Below are positions 39,861 to 49,103 of a DNA stretch of 64,000 nucleotides, piece after piece. The notes below the pieces were generated by a model that saw only the letters and a program-made list of their open reading frames with translations, was not told the DNA's origin and searched no databases. How positions within the stretch are numbered: the first letter of the stretch is position 1; each line of letters opens with the position of its first letter. The DNA is taken from assembly GCA_963795715.1 (NCBI GenBank), contig CAWCIY010000002.1, positions 1,116,001 through 1,180,000 on the forward strand. The letters run 5' to 3'. Source of the stretch: JAFEDN01 sp963795715. GTDB lineage: Bacteria; Pseudomonadota; Gammaproteobacteria; Coxiellales; Coxiellaceae. Made by a program: the position numbers and the translations under genes.

Positions 39861-40678
39861 ATCAAACTAGCTCCATGAATCCGCTGCTCGGAACTGCGGT
39901 ACCCTTGTTGATGTTAGCATGCAAAATACAAAAAACCGAGCCATTGGATCCTTCAGCGGTTTTATCGCTGCGTCAACAGATAGTGGAAGAGTTAAATGTT
40001 TTTACTGAACATGCCAGTGCGATCCATTGTACCCAACGCCATATTTTAGCAGCACGTTATTGTTTATGTACCGCCTTGGATGAGTTTGTGCTTTCAACTT
40101 CCTGGGGCAGTCAAAGCCCTTGGCCGCAGCAAACTTTATTAAGTATTGTGCATAAGGAAACTTCCGGCGGAGAACGTTTTTTTATTATTTTAGAAGAAAT
40201 GACAAAATTTCCCAAAGAAAATCTATGTTTATTAGAATTACTTTATATCATTCTAAGCTTAGGATTCGAAGGAAAATATTACAACCAAGAGCAAAGCATA
40301 CGTGACCAAGTTCGTCATCAGCTTTATCATCTCATTAAGATAAATCAACAGGAACAGGAATCCTCATTATCACCTAGCAGTCAATTAATTAAAAAGACTA
40401 AAACAAATAGACAGCAGCGCTGGTCTAAGTTACATATTGCAGGTGTCACTGCAGCAATCTTACTGGGTTTAGGCTTAGTATTTAACTACTTAACCTATTT
40501 GGCGGCGCGCAAACCTCTTGCCGAGCTGTGGGCAATAAATCAAGAAGCCGCTAAAATTCCCCTGCCCTCTCTAGATCCTCCAGCTCCGGTTGCATTGGCC
40601 ACACCCAATCCCAGTATTGTCATGGATAAACCAGTACTTCATCATAAACATCACCATAGAATGAGGAGGACTGCTTAA
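39857..40678 (+). CDS. tssL: Type VI secretion inner-membrane protein TssL (DotU/IcmH)
   Basis: A 273-aa protein. The cytoplasmic domain contains HILAARYCLCTALDEFVLSTSWG and SGGERFFIILEEMTKFPKENLCLLELLYIILSLGFEGKY, specific for DotU/TssL. A single membrane helix (about residues 195-216, HIAGVTAAILLGLGLVFNYL) follows, with a short periplasmic Pro/His-rich tail and no peptidoglycan-binding OmpA domain. That missing domain is common; peptidoglycan attachment must come from elsewhere. Stop and tssM start share one base. Confidence 0.95.
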   Translation: MNQTSSMNPLLGTAVPLLMLACKIQKTEPLDPSAVLSLRQQIVEELNVFTEHASAIHCTQRHILAARYCLCTALDEFVLSTSWGSQSPWPQQTLLSIVHKETSGGERFFIILEEMTKFPKENLCLLELLYIILSLGFEGKYYNQEQSIRDQVRHQLYHLIKINQQEQESSLSPSSQLIKKTKTNRQQRWSKLHIAGVTAAILLGLGLVFNYLTYLAARKPLAELWAINQEAAKIPLPSLDPPAPVALATPNPSIVMDKPVLHHKHHHRMRRTA

Positions 40679-43600
40679 TGCGCTCGTTTTTTTCATCCAT
40701 CATTTCTGCCTTTACCATGTTGGCATTGGGCGCAATTTGGCTGTTGCCCCAGTATTTTCATTGGAATACCGGTTCGGTTTTCATAACTTTACTAATTCAA
40801 ATTTTGAGCACACTGGTTATCACGTTATTGTGTGGCTTATTTCTTTTTAAGAAAAGTAACCGTGCTAAACCTGCGCCAGCAGCAGCCAACCCAACTTCTG
40901 ATAAACCTAAAAAATATAAAAGATTTTGGAATTATCTAAAAAAACAAAGTAGCCACTTGTATTTTTATACTAAAAATAAATTGCAACCTGACGCTAGAAA
41001 AAAGAATCAACTGTTAACGCATTTGCCTTGGTATTTAGTGATAGGTAATCGTCAAAGTGGCAAATCTACTTTAATTGCGCAGTCGGATTTAAGCCTTTTG
41101 CCTACAGATTATTTACAAAGCCTCTCCAACGAACTGAACTATCCTCACACCTGGCATTTGACGAAAGAAGCCGTGCTAATGGAATTGGGATATGAATACA
41201 ACACCCTCATTCCGGAATCATTTTGGAATAATTTTATTAAATTCAGTCGACGCTACCGTAGAAAAACCTATTTTAATGGGATCATTTTTACCATTGATCT
41301 ATCTGAACTGATGTCTGCGCACACCTATAACAAAGAATCAACTCAATTAGCTAACGTTAAAACCATTTTTCATCATCTAAGCCACATTTTAAAAACACCC
41401 GTACCCGTTTATTTTGTATTAACCAAAAGCGACCAAATTGCAGGCTTTCAAGAGTTTTTTGCTGATCTGAGCTTGGAGGAAAGGCAACAAATTTTAGGCA
41501 TCATATTTTCTAAAACCGCGATCAATACTACCCAATTCCTGGATTCCTTCCAAAAAGAATATGATGCCTTACTAGCGCGTTTGAACCATCGATTATTTAA
41601 GCGCCTAGACGGCGAGCGAGATTTAAATAAAAGAGCTGTACTCAGTTTTTTCCCGCATCAGCTTCAAATTATCAAAAAGATTTTAGGAGATTTCATCATC
41701 CAGGATAAACGCACACAACTTCAGGGTGTTTTTTTTACCAGCGGGTTACAAGAAGGTGCTAACTTAAATATGGCGATGTCTCTTTTAGCCGCTAAGTATC
41801 ATCTGGATGAACAAGAGAAGATAGAACTCGCCTCTCAGAAAAAATCATTCTTTATCAAATCACTTTTTGCAGAAGTCATTTTGCCTGAAAACAATTGGGT
41901 ATTTCAAACTGCTGATTGGCGCAGACGAGATTTGGCCATGTACCGCGTAACACTGATTACCTCCGCAGCCACGTTGGTAATAGGAATCGTCCTACTGTCC
42001 CTCTCTTTTACCTCCAACTCACGAAAGATCTCTAGCATTTCGGAGTCAACCCCATTTTACAGTCAAGCGATACATGAATTTGCTCTTGGACAAAGAGGAC
42101 TCTATGATCTAGCGCCTGCGTTAATCGAACTCAATAAAATTCAAGATTTATATCACTGGAAAAATCGTTCATGGCTCACAAATTTAGAATTATATCAACC
42201 GTGGAGCATTCACCATCAGCTAAAGAGTATCTGGCAACAAAGTCTCGCTTCTATTTTCATGCCAAGAGTGGCGTCTCGATTAGAAAATATGTTACAAGAC
42301 AATCAGTTGAGCCTAGAAATAGTTTATCAAGCTTTAAAAGGTTATTTTGTTTTCAGTCCCCAAACTATTGTTGACCCCCATTGGTTAAAAGCTCCTATCA
42401 GCTACGATCTCAGCACTCACTTAAAAGATCAGACTCATGATCAAATGTTAATTAACAATTATTTAAATGAAGCCATTAACCTACCTATTCCATCGTTTAT
42501 TTTAAATAAGCAGCTTGTCGATCAAGCCCGGATCCGTTTAAAAGAAGTACCCCCGGTACAATTTTCTTATTACGAGATAAAACAGGAAGCGGAAAATTCC
42601 AGCAATCAATTTAATCTAGAAGAATTATTAGGTAAAAATTTCTTTAATGTATTTGCATACAGTGATAATAGCCTTAAAAAATTCCCAAATTTCTACACAC
42701 TGAAAGGATACCAAACTCTTAGAGGTCAACATAGTCAGGATTTTATTAAACAAACGGCACAAACCTATAAAATCCTGGGAATTAATCCAACGGTCAACAC
42801 TGATAACTTAAGTGCAGAAATGACCCCGGCGCTATGGGAAATTTATGGTTCAGACTACATTGAACATTGGCAAAAATATTTGGATAATCTCCATGTTGTT
42901 AATTTTTCCAATCTCAATGAAGCTATCCAAAGTATCAATGCAATATTAGATGTTAATAGTCCTATAATGAAAATTTTGGCGGTGATTAAAGACAATACTG
43001 AATCTGTGAATACCGATCATTTACAAGTCGCACAGCAATTCACTCCTTTGAACTCATTGACGCCCAATGGCATTTTCCATAAAGATTCTTCTGCTCCTTA
43101 TGACGAAATTACTAAAAACCTGCAAGCATTACGTGATTATTTAATCGGTATGAATAATTCTCCCAACATTAATCAAAGTGAATTCCAAGAAGCGGTTGGA
43201 ATTATGAGTAATAAGCTGTCCACCAATCCAATTCTCGTCTTGCGCCATCAAGCAGAACAATTACCCGCACCCGTGCGAGGTTGGTTAACACAAATAGCAG
43301 ATAATAGCTTGGCTTTGCTATTAAAAGGTGCGCATCAAACCATCAATACCGCGTGGCAGTCCAATGTTTTTTCTTTTTATAAATCCAATATTCAGGGTCG
43401 CTTCCCCTTTTCTGCTGATAAATCTAAAGCCATTGATTTAGAAAATTTCAGCAATTTTTTTGGAGGTAAAGGAATTTTTAATCAATTTTTTCAAAATTAT
43501 TTAGCACCTTTTATTGATACCAGCCACGGAGTGTGGCGTGCAACTCAAATCGATAATATTTCACTGCAATTCACAGAAGATGTTTTGAAACAAATTCATC

Positions 43601-44037
43601 GAGTTTCCTTAATTAGCAACATGTTTTTTCAAAACGGCGACAACAAACCCTTTATGCAGTTTCACATTCAGCCTTTATTTTTAGACTCCGAATCTAGCAG
43701 TGTGTACGTACAATTGGCCAATCAAACACTCACCTACAGGCATGGACCGCAACAAACCATCAGTTGGAACTGGCCGGGAAATGAAGGCAGCCAACAGGTG
43801 AGCATTTCATTCAGCGATTTCCAAGGTCAAAATTTCAGCCAAAGCCTAGATGGACCCTGGGCCTGGTTTGAAATGCTCAATAAAACCGCTCTTTCTACTG
43901 GCAATGGCTATGGCCGTTACGTATGGTCATTTAATCAACACAACCATAAAGCAAGTTTTAATTTGACTGCACAAAATAATTTGCCGCTGTTTGATTTAAA
44001 AACGTTGCGACAATTTAATTTGCCTAATGATATTTAA
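40678..44037 (+). CDS. tssM: Type VI secretion inner-membrane protein TssM (IcmF)
   Basis: An 1119-aa protein. Two N-terminal helices (residues 5-60) are followed by a cytoplasmic GTPase-like domain with Walker A GNRQSGKST (about residues 123-131). A third helix lies at about residues 425-445 (LITSAATLVIGIVLLSLSF). The large periplasmic part ends in the IcmF C-terminal beta-domain (HGPQQTISWNWPGNEG and GPWAWFEMLNKTALS). It links TssL to TssJ and spans the periplasm. It is the last gene of the tssA operon; a remnant gene follows. Confidence 0.96.
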   Translation: MRSFFSSIISAFTMLALGAIWLLPQYFHWNTGSVFITLLIQILSTLVITLLCGLFLFKKSNRAKPAPAAANPTSDKPKKYKRFWNYLKKQSSHLYFYTKNKLQPDARKKNQLLTHLPWYLVIGNRQSGKSTLIAQSDLSLLPTDYLQSLSNELNYPHTWHLTKEAVLMELGYEYNTLIPESFWNNFIKFSRRYRRKTYFNGIIFTIDLSELMSAHTYNKESTQLANVKTIFHHLSHILKTPVPVYFVLTKSDQIAGFQEFFADLSLEERQQILGIIFSKTAINTTQFLDSFQKEYDALLARLNHRLFKRLDGERDLNKRAVLSFFPHQLQIIKKILGDFIIQDKRTQLQGVFFTSGLQEGANLNMAMSLLAAKYHLDEQEKIELASQKKSFFIKSLFAEVILPENNWVFQTADWRRRDLAMYRVTLITSAATLVIGIVLLSLSFTSNSRKISSISESTPFYSQAIHEFALGQRGLYDLAPALIELNKIQDLYHWKNRSWLTNLELYQPWSIHHQLKSIWQQSLASIFMPRVASRLENMLQDNQLSLEIVYQALKGYFVFSPQTIVDPHWLKAPISYDLSTHLKDQTHDQMLINNYLNEAINLPIPSFILNKQLVDQARIRLKEVPPVQFSYYEIKQEAENSSNQFNLEELLGKNFFNVFAYSDNSLKKFPNFYTLKGYQTLRGQHSQDFIKQTAQTYKILGINPTVNTDNLSAEMTPALWEIYGSDYIEHWQKYLDNLHVVNFSNLNEAIQSINAILDVNSPIMKILAVIKDNTESVNTDHLQVAQQFTPLNSLTPNGIFHKDSSAPYDEITKNLQALRDYLIGMNNSPNINQSEFQEAVGIMSNKLSTNPILVLRHQAEQLPAPVRGWLTQIADNSLALLLKGAHQTINTAWQSNVFSFYKSNIQGRFPFSADKSKAIDLENFSNFFGGKGIFNQFFQNYLAPFIDTSHGVWRATQIDNISLQFTEDVLKQIHRVSLISNMFFQNGDNKPFMQFHIQPLFLDSESSSVYVQLANQTLTYRHGPQQTISWNWPGNEGSQQVSISFSDFQGQNFSQSLDGPWAWFEMLNKTALSTGNGYGRYVWSFNQHNHKASFNLTAQNNLPLFDLKTLRQFNLPNDI

Positions 44038-44062
44038 GGAGGCTGAATGCATAATCGTACGA

Positions 44063-44206
44063 ATGCATTCAGATGGTAAAGACTTACAAATTTTTGCCCG
44101 CGGCATTCGTGTTGCTAAATATGCTGATGGCTCATTATTGGTTTCTGATGATTTTGCTGGAAAAGTCTATCGAATCAGTTATCTTCAACCTCAAACTATT
44201 CATTAA
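44063..44206 (+). pseudogene. C-terminal remnant of a sorbosone/glucose dehydrogenase-like gene
   Basis: A 47-codon open frame encodes RGIRVAKYADGSLLVSDDFAGKVYRISYLQP, the last blade of PQQ-type sorbosone dehydrogenase-like beta-propellers, where DGSLLVSDD-x-x-G-x-IYRI is standard. The rest of the gene is absent; the fragment begins 26 bp after the tssM stop. It may mark a former junction where the T6SS operon was joined to other DNA. A GAATGCAT/ATGCATTC inverted repeat (44045-44070) overlaps its start. Confidence 0.6.
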
Positions 44207-44282
44207 AGCCTATTTAAATTTTGAACTTGATTTTTTTGTATTTTTTATTTAAAATCAGAGTTTATATTTTTGGTGAGTAAAT

Positions 44283-45788
44283 ATGACTAAATCTTCGCTT
44301 TACCAGCAGCCTAAAGGCTTATATCTCTTGTGCGGCACCGAGCTTTGGGAAAGATTCGGCTTTTATACCGTACAAGCCATTTTAATACTCTTTCTAACCA
44401 AAGCCCTGGGTTACAGTGACCATAAAGCCAACCTGGTGTATGCGGTGTACAGTTCCTTGCTCTATATTACCCCTATCCTTGGAGGCTGGGTGGCAGATCG
44501 TTTCCAGGGCTTCCAACGCGCGATTTTAGTGGGAGGATTATTATCGGTTTTAGGTTATCTCATCACTGCCGTTCCCAATGAAAAAATATTCTTTATAGGG
44601 CTCAGTATTTTGATCTGCGCCAATGGCCTATTTAAACCCAATGTATCGGCCATCGTTGGGGATCTCTATCAAACCGGCGATGCCCGCAGAGATGGCGGAT
44701 TTACCTTATTTTATATGGGTATCAACATCGGCGCTCTGGTTCCTCCACTCATTGCAGGAGCGGCGGTCGGATTATATGGTTGGCATATCGGCTTTTTGCT
44801 GGCCGCAGCAGGTATGATTATTGGCTTCTTCACATTTATGATAGGCCGCAGAAGGTTGACTTTAGCCGGCAAAATTCCGGTGACCAGCCCACTGACGCAA
44901 TCTAGAAGCAAAAAATGGCAGTTTGAAGCGTTATTTTACTCTGGCTTCGCGTTATTAGCCGTACTCTGTTACTTTGCCTTTAATTTCCCTCAACTCATTA
45001 CTTACCTAGTAGAATGCGCTGCTCTAGCGGTCGCTTTGGTGGTGGTTTTTTACATGTTCAAGGAACCTCCTACTGAACGTAAAAAGATACTCGCCAGTTT
45101 AGTTCTCACGGCCATTTCCGTCGGTTTTTGGGCTTTATACAACCAAACGTTTACTTCCCTAACTCTTTTCGCCGACCGAAACATGGAACATCATTTCCTA
45201 AAATGGTCAGTAGACGCTTCTACCATGCAATTCTTTAACCCACTGTTCATTATTTTACTAAGTCCCTTAATCAGCGCAATGTGGGTGAGCTTGAGCAGAC
45301 GGAGGCTCAATCCATCTATACCGTCAAAGTTTACTTTAGGAGTTTTATTTTTAGGATTGGGATTTTTAATCTTACCTTTAGGCATCTACTTCTTCCCAAA
45401 CCAAGGCTCGGTAAATGCTTGGTGGTTAGTCATTAGCTATTTTCTACAAACCGTGGGTGAATTATTGCTATCTCCGGTAGGACTTTCTATGATTACCCAG
45501 CTAGTCCCTAAAAAATTAGTCGGCATGATGATGGGGGTCTGGTTCTTCGCCCAAGCCGCTTCATTTGCCCTCGGCGGTAGCTTAGCCAATCTAGCTGCGA
45601 TTCCAGATAACTTATCTAAAATAGATTCGTTAGCAGTGTATAACCATGCCTTTTTCTTGTTTGGCATTTTATCTATGGGTTTAGTTATTTGCAGTGCCAT
45701 ACTAGTGCCTTTTTTAAGAAAACTCATTCAATCCCCGGAAGCTTCTGTAAAAAAAGAGAGCTCCAACCCGGAGCCAGTGGTGATGTGA
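44283..45788 (+). CDS. POT/PTR-family peptide transporter
   Basis: A 501-aa inner-membrane protein with about 14 hydrophobic segments. The proton-coupling motif ELWERFGFY (E-x-x-E-R) is in the first helix, and the PTR2 signature FYMGINIGALVPPLIAG is in helix 5. It imports di- or tripeptides with protons, as do DtpA-D. The second half (KLVGMMMGVWFFAQAASFALGG) is also typical. Transcribed alone, with GGTGAG ahead of the ATG. Confidence 0.93.
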   Translation: MTKSSLYQQPKGLYLLCGTELWERFGFYTVQAILILFLTKALGYSDHKANLVYAVYSSLLYITPILGGWVADRFQGFQRAILVGGLLSVLGYLITAVPNEKIFFIGLSILICANGLFKPNVSAIVGDLYQTGDARRDGGFTLFYMGINIGALVPPLIAGAAVGLYGWHIGFLLAAAGMIIGFFTFMIGRRRLTLAGKIPVTSPLTQSRSKKWQFEALFYSGFALLAVLCYFAFNFPQLITYLVECAALAVALVVVFYMFKEPPTERKKILASLVLTAISVGFWALYNQTFTSLTLFADRNMEHHFLKWSVDASTMQFFNPLFIILLSPLISAMWVSLSRRRLNPSIPSKFTLGVLFLGLGFLILPLGIYFFPNQGSVNAWWLVISYFLQTVGELLLSPVGLSMITQLVPKKLVGMMMGVWFFAQAASFALGGSLANLAAIPDNLSKIDSLAVYNHAFFLFGILSMGLVICSAILVPFLRKLIQSPEASVKKESSNPEPVVM

Positions 45789-45870
45789 TCATTGCCATTG
45801 GCCCGAAATCAGTGTATCTGCTAAATTTAAGGGAGAATCAAACAAGGCTTATAATCTAAAGGAGAAAATT

Positions 45871-46293
45871 ATGCAAATAAAAGAAATTATGACTAAAAAA
45901 CCTGAATCCTTACCCCCCACCACTATATTAAAAGAAGCCGCTGAAAAGATGTTAAAAAAAGATTTTGGCTTTCTTCCTGTATCCGAAAACGGAAAACTAT
46001 TGGGTGTGGTAACTGACCGAGATATCACTATTCGCGCTGTCGCTAAAGGATTAGAAGCGGATTCTACCAGTTTGGAAGATGTGATGACTAAGAAAGTGGT
46101 GATCTGTCACGAAAACGATGACGTGCACAACGCCGCTGATTTAATGAAAGAAAAGCAAATCCGCCGTTTGGTAGTGCTTGATAAAAACGAACACATCTGT
46201 GGCGTAGTGACATTGGGTGATATTGCCATTAAGTGCGATGATATAGATTTGAATGACGAAGTACTTCGTGCGCTTTCCGAAAAAACCCATTAA
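45871..46293 (+). CDS. CBS-domain protein
   Basis: A 140-aa protein consisting of two CBS repeats: IMTKKPESLPPTTILKEAAEKMLKKDFGFLPVSENGKLLGVVTDRDI and VMTKKVVICHENDDVHNAADLMKEKQIRRLVVLDKNEHICGVVTLGDI. Such stand-alone pairs form a Bateman module that binds adenine nucleotides; the regulated partner is not evident. AAAGGAG lies 8 bases before the ATG. It converges on the ferritin-like gene and ends in a double hairpin. Confidence 0.93.
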   Translation: MQIKEIMTKKPESLPPTTILKEAAEKMLKKDFGFLPVSENGKLLGVVTDRDITIRAVAKGLEADSTSLEDVMTKKVVICHENDDVHNAADLMKEKQIRRLVVLDKNEHICGVVTLGDIAIKCDDIDLNDEVLRALSEKTH

Positions 46294-46309
46294 TAAATCC
46301 CTTCCCTAA

Positions 46310-46372
46310 CTCCCTTTTCAAAGGGAGAAGAGCTCTTCCCCCTTTGTCAAAGGGGGATTGAGGGGGATTTTT
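46310..46372. terminator. Double-hairpin bidirectional terminator
   Basis: CTCCCTTT/AAAGGGAG (46310-46317, 46320-46327) and CCCCCTTT/AAAGGGGG (46338-46345, 46349-46356) form two hairpins between convergent genes, followed by GGGGGATTTTTTATT on the plus side. Confidence 0.6.
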
Positions 46373-46389
46373 TATTCCGTACACATTCC

Positions 46390-46923
46390 CTATGTCAACA
46401 ATTCCGCTAAATCATCCGCATGCTCTTCTTCATCTTCTAAAATTTTTTCCAAAATTCTGCGCGTAGTGGGATCAGCAGCTCCAAACCATTCAATCATTTT
46501 GCGATAAGTCATAATTGCAATTCTTTCAGCTATCAAATCTTCTTTAATTAGAGTAACCAAATCCCTGCCGTTGCCATATTCTGTAGCGGTTCTAGCCGCA
46601 ATGCTGGAGGGATTAAAATCCGGATTTCCGCCCAATTGATTGATGCGCTCAGCGATCATGAACATATGCCTTTCTTCATTGTCACCATGTTCTTCAAATT
46701 CCGCCGCCACCTGGGGCCTATCAATCCCCTTAGCAATCACTTGATGATGCCGGTATCTTAATACACACATGATTTCGGTTGCTAAAGCACAATTGAGAAT
46801 GGCGCAAGCTTGATTAATATCCAGCGGGTAGTCCTTAGTCACTGCTCCTTCTTCGATAGATTGCCTTGCCTGTTCTCTGATTTGATCCAAATCAAAAGGC
46901 AAATTGCTATTAGAATAATCCAT
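46390..46923 (-). CDS. Ferritin-like/bacterioferritin-type di-iron protein
   Basis: A 177-aa four-helix bundle protein from ATG 46923, chosen because GGAGG (46928-46932 on the complement) stands 4-5 bases upstream; a longer frame to 47169 runs through the divergent gene. Di-iron ligands are visible in CALATEIMCVLRYRHH, EEHGDNEERHMFMIAERI (E-x-x-H) and KILEDEEEHADDL (E-x-x-H). It resembles the Bfr/DPS-like ferritins of the DUF892/rubrerythrin superfamily and should store or oxidise iron. It shares a divergent interval with an MDR gene, in which a 51-bp MITE is inserted. Confidence 0.85.
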   Translation of the reverse strand: MDYSNSNLPFDLDQIREQARQSIEEGAVTKDYPLDINQACAILNCALATEIMCVLRYRHHQVIAKGIDRPQVAAEFEEHGDNEERHMFMIAERINQLGGNPDFNPSSIAARTATEYGNGRDLVTLIKEDLIAERIAIMTYRKMIEWFGAADPTTRRILEKILEDEEEHADDLAELLT

Positions 46924-46983
46924 AATTCCTCCGATACTACTTAAACCCAGATACGTTAAAAGATAGTAAGCTGGATAAAGTTT

Positions 46984-47052
46984 GTCAAAAATCAGTAATC
47001 CCCGCTGCCATCCTAATGAGAAGAGGTCGAACGGGAATTGCTGGTCAAAAAT
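46984..47052. mobile_element. 51-bp miniature MITE copy E with 9-bp duplications
   Basis: The termini CAGTAATCCCCGCTG (46993) and CGGGAATTGCTG (ending 47043) match the MITE family ends. Identical 9-mers GTCAAAAAT flank it at 46984-46992 and 47044-47052. It lies in the divergent promoter interval between the ferritin-like and MDR genes. It is a deletion derivative with almost nothing between the two ends. Confidence 0.8.
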
Positions 47053-47079
47053 CAAAATAAGTGATAACTTTCTAATTCT

Positions 47080-48078
47080 ATGAATACACCAGAGACCATG
47101 CGTTACATCGAAGTGCAGCCCGACCACACCTTGAAGATAGCGATCGGTCCGACTCCCAAACCGAAGCAAGATGAAATTTTAATACGCGTTTTTGCTGCAG
47201 GCATTAATCGCGCAGATATTCTACAACGTAAAGGTTTGTATCCACCGCCGGCAGATGCAAGTCCCATTCTCGGTTTGGAAATTTCCGGAGAAATAATACA
47301 AATCGGAGCACAAGTACAAAGCCATCAGGTAGGGGACAAAGTGTGTGGTTTAACCAATGGCGGAGGTTATGCCGAATATGCTATCTTGCCAGCTACACAA
47401 GCGCTCCCCTGGCCTGAAAATTACGACGCTGTTCACGCAGCCGCTATACCTGAAAGTTACTTAACTGTTTGGGCCAATGTCTTTATGAAGGGAAGATTCG
47501 CCAAAGGCGAAACATTTTTAGTGCATGGCGGCAGCAGCGGAATTGGTGTGACCGCCATTCAATTGGTGAAAGAATTTGGTGGCAAAGTTTACGCCACTGC
47601 TGGCTCTGCAGAAAAATGCCAGGCTTGCCGAGATTTAGGAGCAACCGAATGCATCAACTATCGGCAAGAAGATTTTGAAGAACATATTCTTCGACTCACT
47701 CAAAATAAAGGTGTAGACATAATTCTAGATATGATCGGCGCACTTTATTTCGAACATAATCTCAATTGTCTTAATTTCGATGGCAGATTAATAGAGATCG
47801 CTACTCAAAAAGGAGCCATTGTGGAACGATTGGATTTACAAAAAATTATGAAAAAACGATTATCTATTACCGGCTCTCATTTACGTCCGCGCAGCGCACA
47901 AGAAAAAGCGGCAATCGCTGCTTCCTTATTCCATGATGTTTGGCCCATATTGTCGGCAGGCCGCTGTAAGCCGGTTGTTTACAAAACTTTTTCTTTTAGT
48001 GAAGTCAACGAGGCGCATTGTTTAATGGAAAGCAGCCAACATATTGGCAAAATTGTCATAACTGTGGAGATACTATGA
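47080..48078 (+). CDS. NAD(P)H:quinone oxidoreductase, MDR family (TP53I3/QOR-like)
   Basis: A 332-aa cytosolic medium-chain reductase. The GroES-like part has AAGINRADILQRKGLYPPPADASPILGLEISGEI, where the Zn-ligand Cys/His set is absent, as in quinone reductases. The Rossmann fold opens with VHGGSSGIGVTAIQLVKEFGG, binding NADPH. It belongs to the PIG3-like group. The start may be ATG 47080 or the in-frame ATG 47098 (MRYIEV); neither has a good Shine-Dalgarno. It overlaps the following MDR gene by 4 nt. Confidence 0.9.
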   Translation: MNTPETMRYIEVQPDHTLKIAIGPTPKPKQDEILIRVFAAGINRADILQRKGLYPPPADASPILGLEISGEIIQIGAQVQSHQVGDKVCGLTNGGGYAEYAILPATQALPWPENYDAVHAAAIPESYLTVWANVFMKGRFAKGETFLVHGGSSGIGVTAIQLVKEFGGKVYATAGSAEKCQACRDLGATECINYRQEDFEEHILRLTQNKGVDIILDMIGALYFEHNLNCLNFDGRLIEIATQKGAIVERLDLQKIMKKRLSITGSHLRPRSAQEKAAIAASLFHDVWPILSAGRCKPVVYKTFSFSEVNEAHCLMESSQHIGKIVITVEIL

Positions 48079-49067
48079 AAGCACAAATTATTACTCAATT
48101 CGGCGAACCTTCGGTATTTAAGTTAATGGAAATTCCAGTTCCCGATTTAAAACCAGGACATGTGCTGATTAAAGTCGCAGCAACCAGCGTTAACCAAATC
48201 GATTGCAAAATCAGAAGCGGCTTAGTCGGTGCAATTGCACCTGCTTTTCCAGCAGTTTTACACGGAGACGTATCCGGCGTCATCTCAGCCGTTGCACCTG
48301 ATGTAAGCTCTTTCCACGTTGGAGATGAGGTCTACGGCTGTGCCGGAGGTTTAAGAGATTCGGGTGGCGCGCTTGCAGAATGGATGGTAGCCGATGCTCG
48401 CTTAATAGCAAAAAAGCCCAAAACCTTATCCATGTTACAAGCAGCCGCTTTACCTTTAGTTAGCATTACTGCTTGGGAGGCGTTATTTACCAAATCCAAT
48501 TTACAAAAAAACCAATCTATTTTAATCCATGGGGGTGTTGGCGGAGTGGGCCATATCGCAGTCCAACTGGCCCGATGGGCAGGCGCCAAAATTTCCACCA
48601 CTGTTTTAACTCAAAATGATTTTGATTTAGCAAAATCTTTAGGGGCCGATGAAGTGATTAATGCCCGGGAGGAAAAAGTAGCCGATTATTTAGCGAGATT
48701 GACCCGCAATAAAGGTTTTGATATTGTTTTTGACACCGTTGGCGGAGCCAATTTAGATAATTCTTTTCAGGCAGCGGCGAAAAACGGCAAGGTAGTCACC
48801 ACAGCAGCCCGCTCAACTCACGATCTGAGTCCTTTGCACAGTAAAGCCTTGAGCCTGCATTGTGTTTTTATGTTATTACCTCTCTTAGATAATGCCGGTC
48901 GAGAACAACATGGCGAAATTTTACAGCAGGTCGCCCAAATAGTAGATCAAGGACAATTAAAACCATTCATAGACAGCCATTCCTTTAATCTAGAAAACAC
49001 TCCAGCAGCCCATACTCTGTTGGAATCTGGAAAAGCTCATGGAAAAGTAGTGATTTCGATTAGTTAA
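48075..49067 (+). CDS. Zinc-independent MDR-family quinone/alcohol oxidoreductase
   Basis: A 330-aa reductase from ATG 48075 (GGAGATACT upstream, ATGA overlap with the previous stop). KAQIITQFGEPSVFKLMEIPVPDLKPGHVLIKVAATSVNQIDCKIRSG is the classic opening; the nucleotide-binding loop is IHGGVGGVGHIAVQLARWAG. The catalytic zinc ligands are absent. It is a paralogue-like relative of the upstream gene (same superfamily, low similarity). The two form an operon; substrates are unknown. Confidence 0.9.
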   Translation: MKAQIITQFGEPSVFKLMEIPVPDLKPGHVLIKVAATSVNQIDCKIRSGLVGAIAPAFPAVLHGDVSGVISAVAPDVSSFHVGDEVYGCAGGLRDSGGALAEWMVADARLIAKKPKTLSMLQAAALPLVSITAWEALFTKSNLQKNQSILIHGGVGGVGHIAVQLARWAGAKISTTVLTQNDFDLAKSLGADEVINAREEKVADYLARLTRNKGFDIVFDTVGGANLDNSFQAAAKNGKVVTTAARSTHDLSPLHSKALSLHCVFMLLPLLDNAGREQHGEILQQVAQIVDQGQLKPFIDSHSFNLENTPAAHTLLESGKAHGKVVISIS

Positions 49068-49103
49068 TCACTGCTAGCTACTGTATTAGGGCTTGCAACG
49101 GTT

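Noticed and set aside
46923..47169. 82-residue N-terminal extension of the ferritin-like protein
   Set aside because: The extension is antisense to the start of the MDR gene and crosses MITE copy E. A proper Shine-Dalgarno and the normal family start are at 46923.
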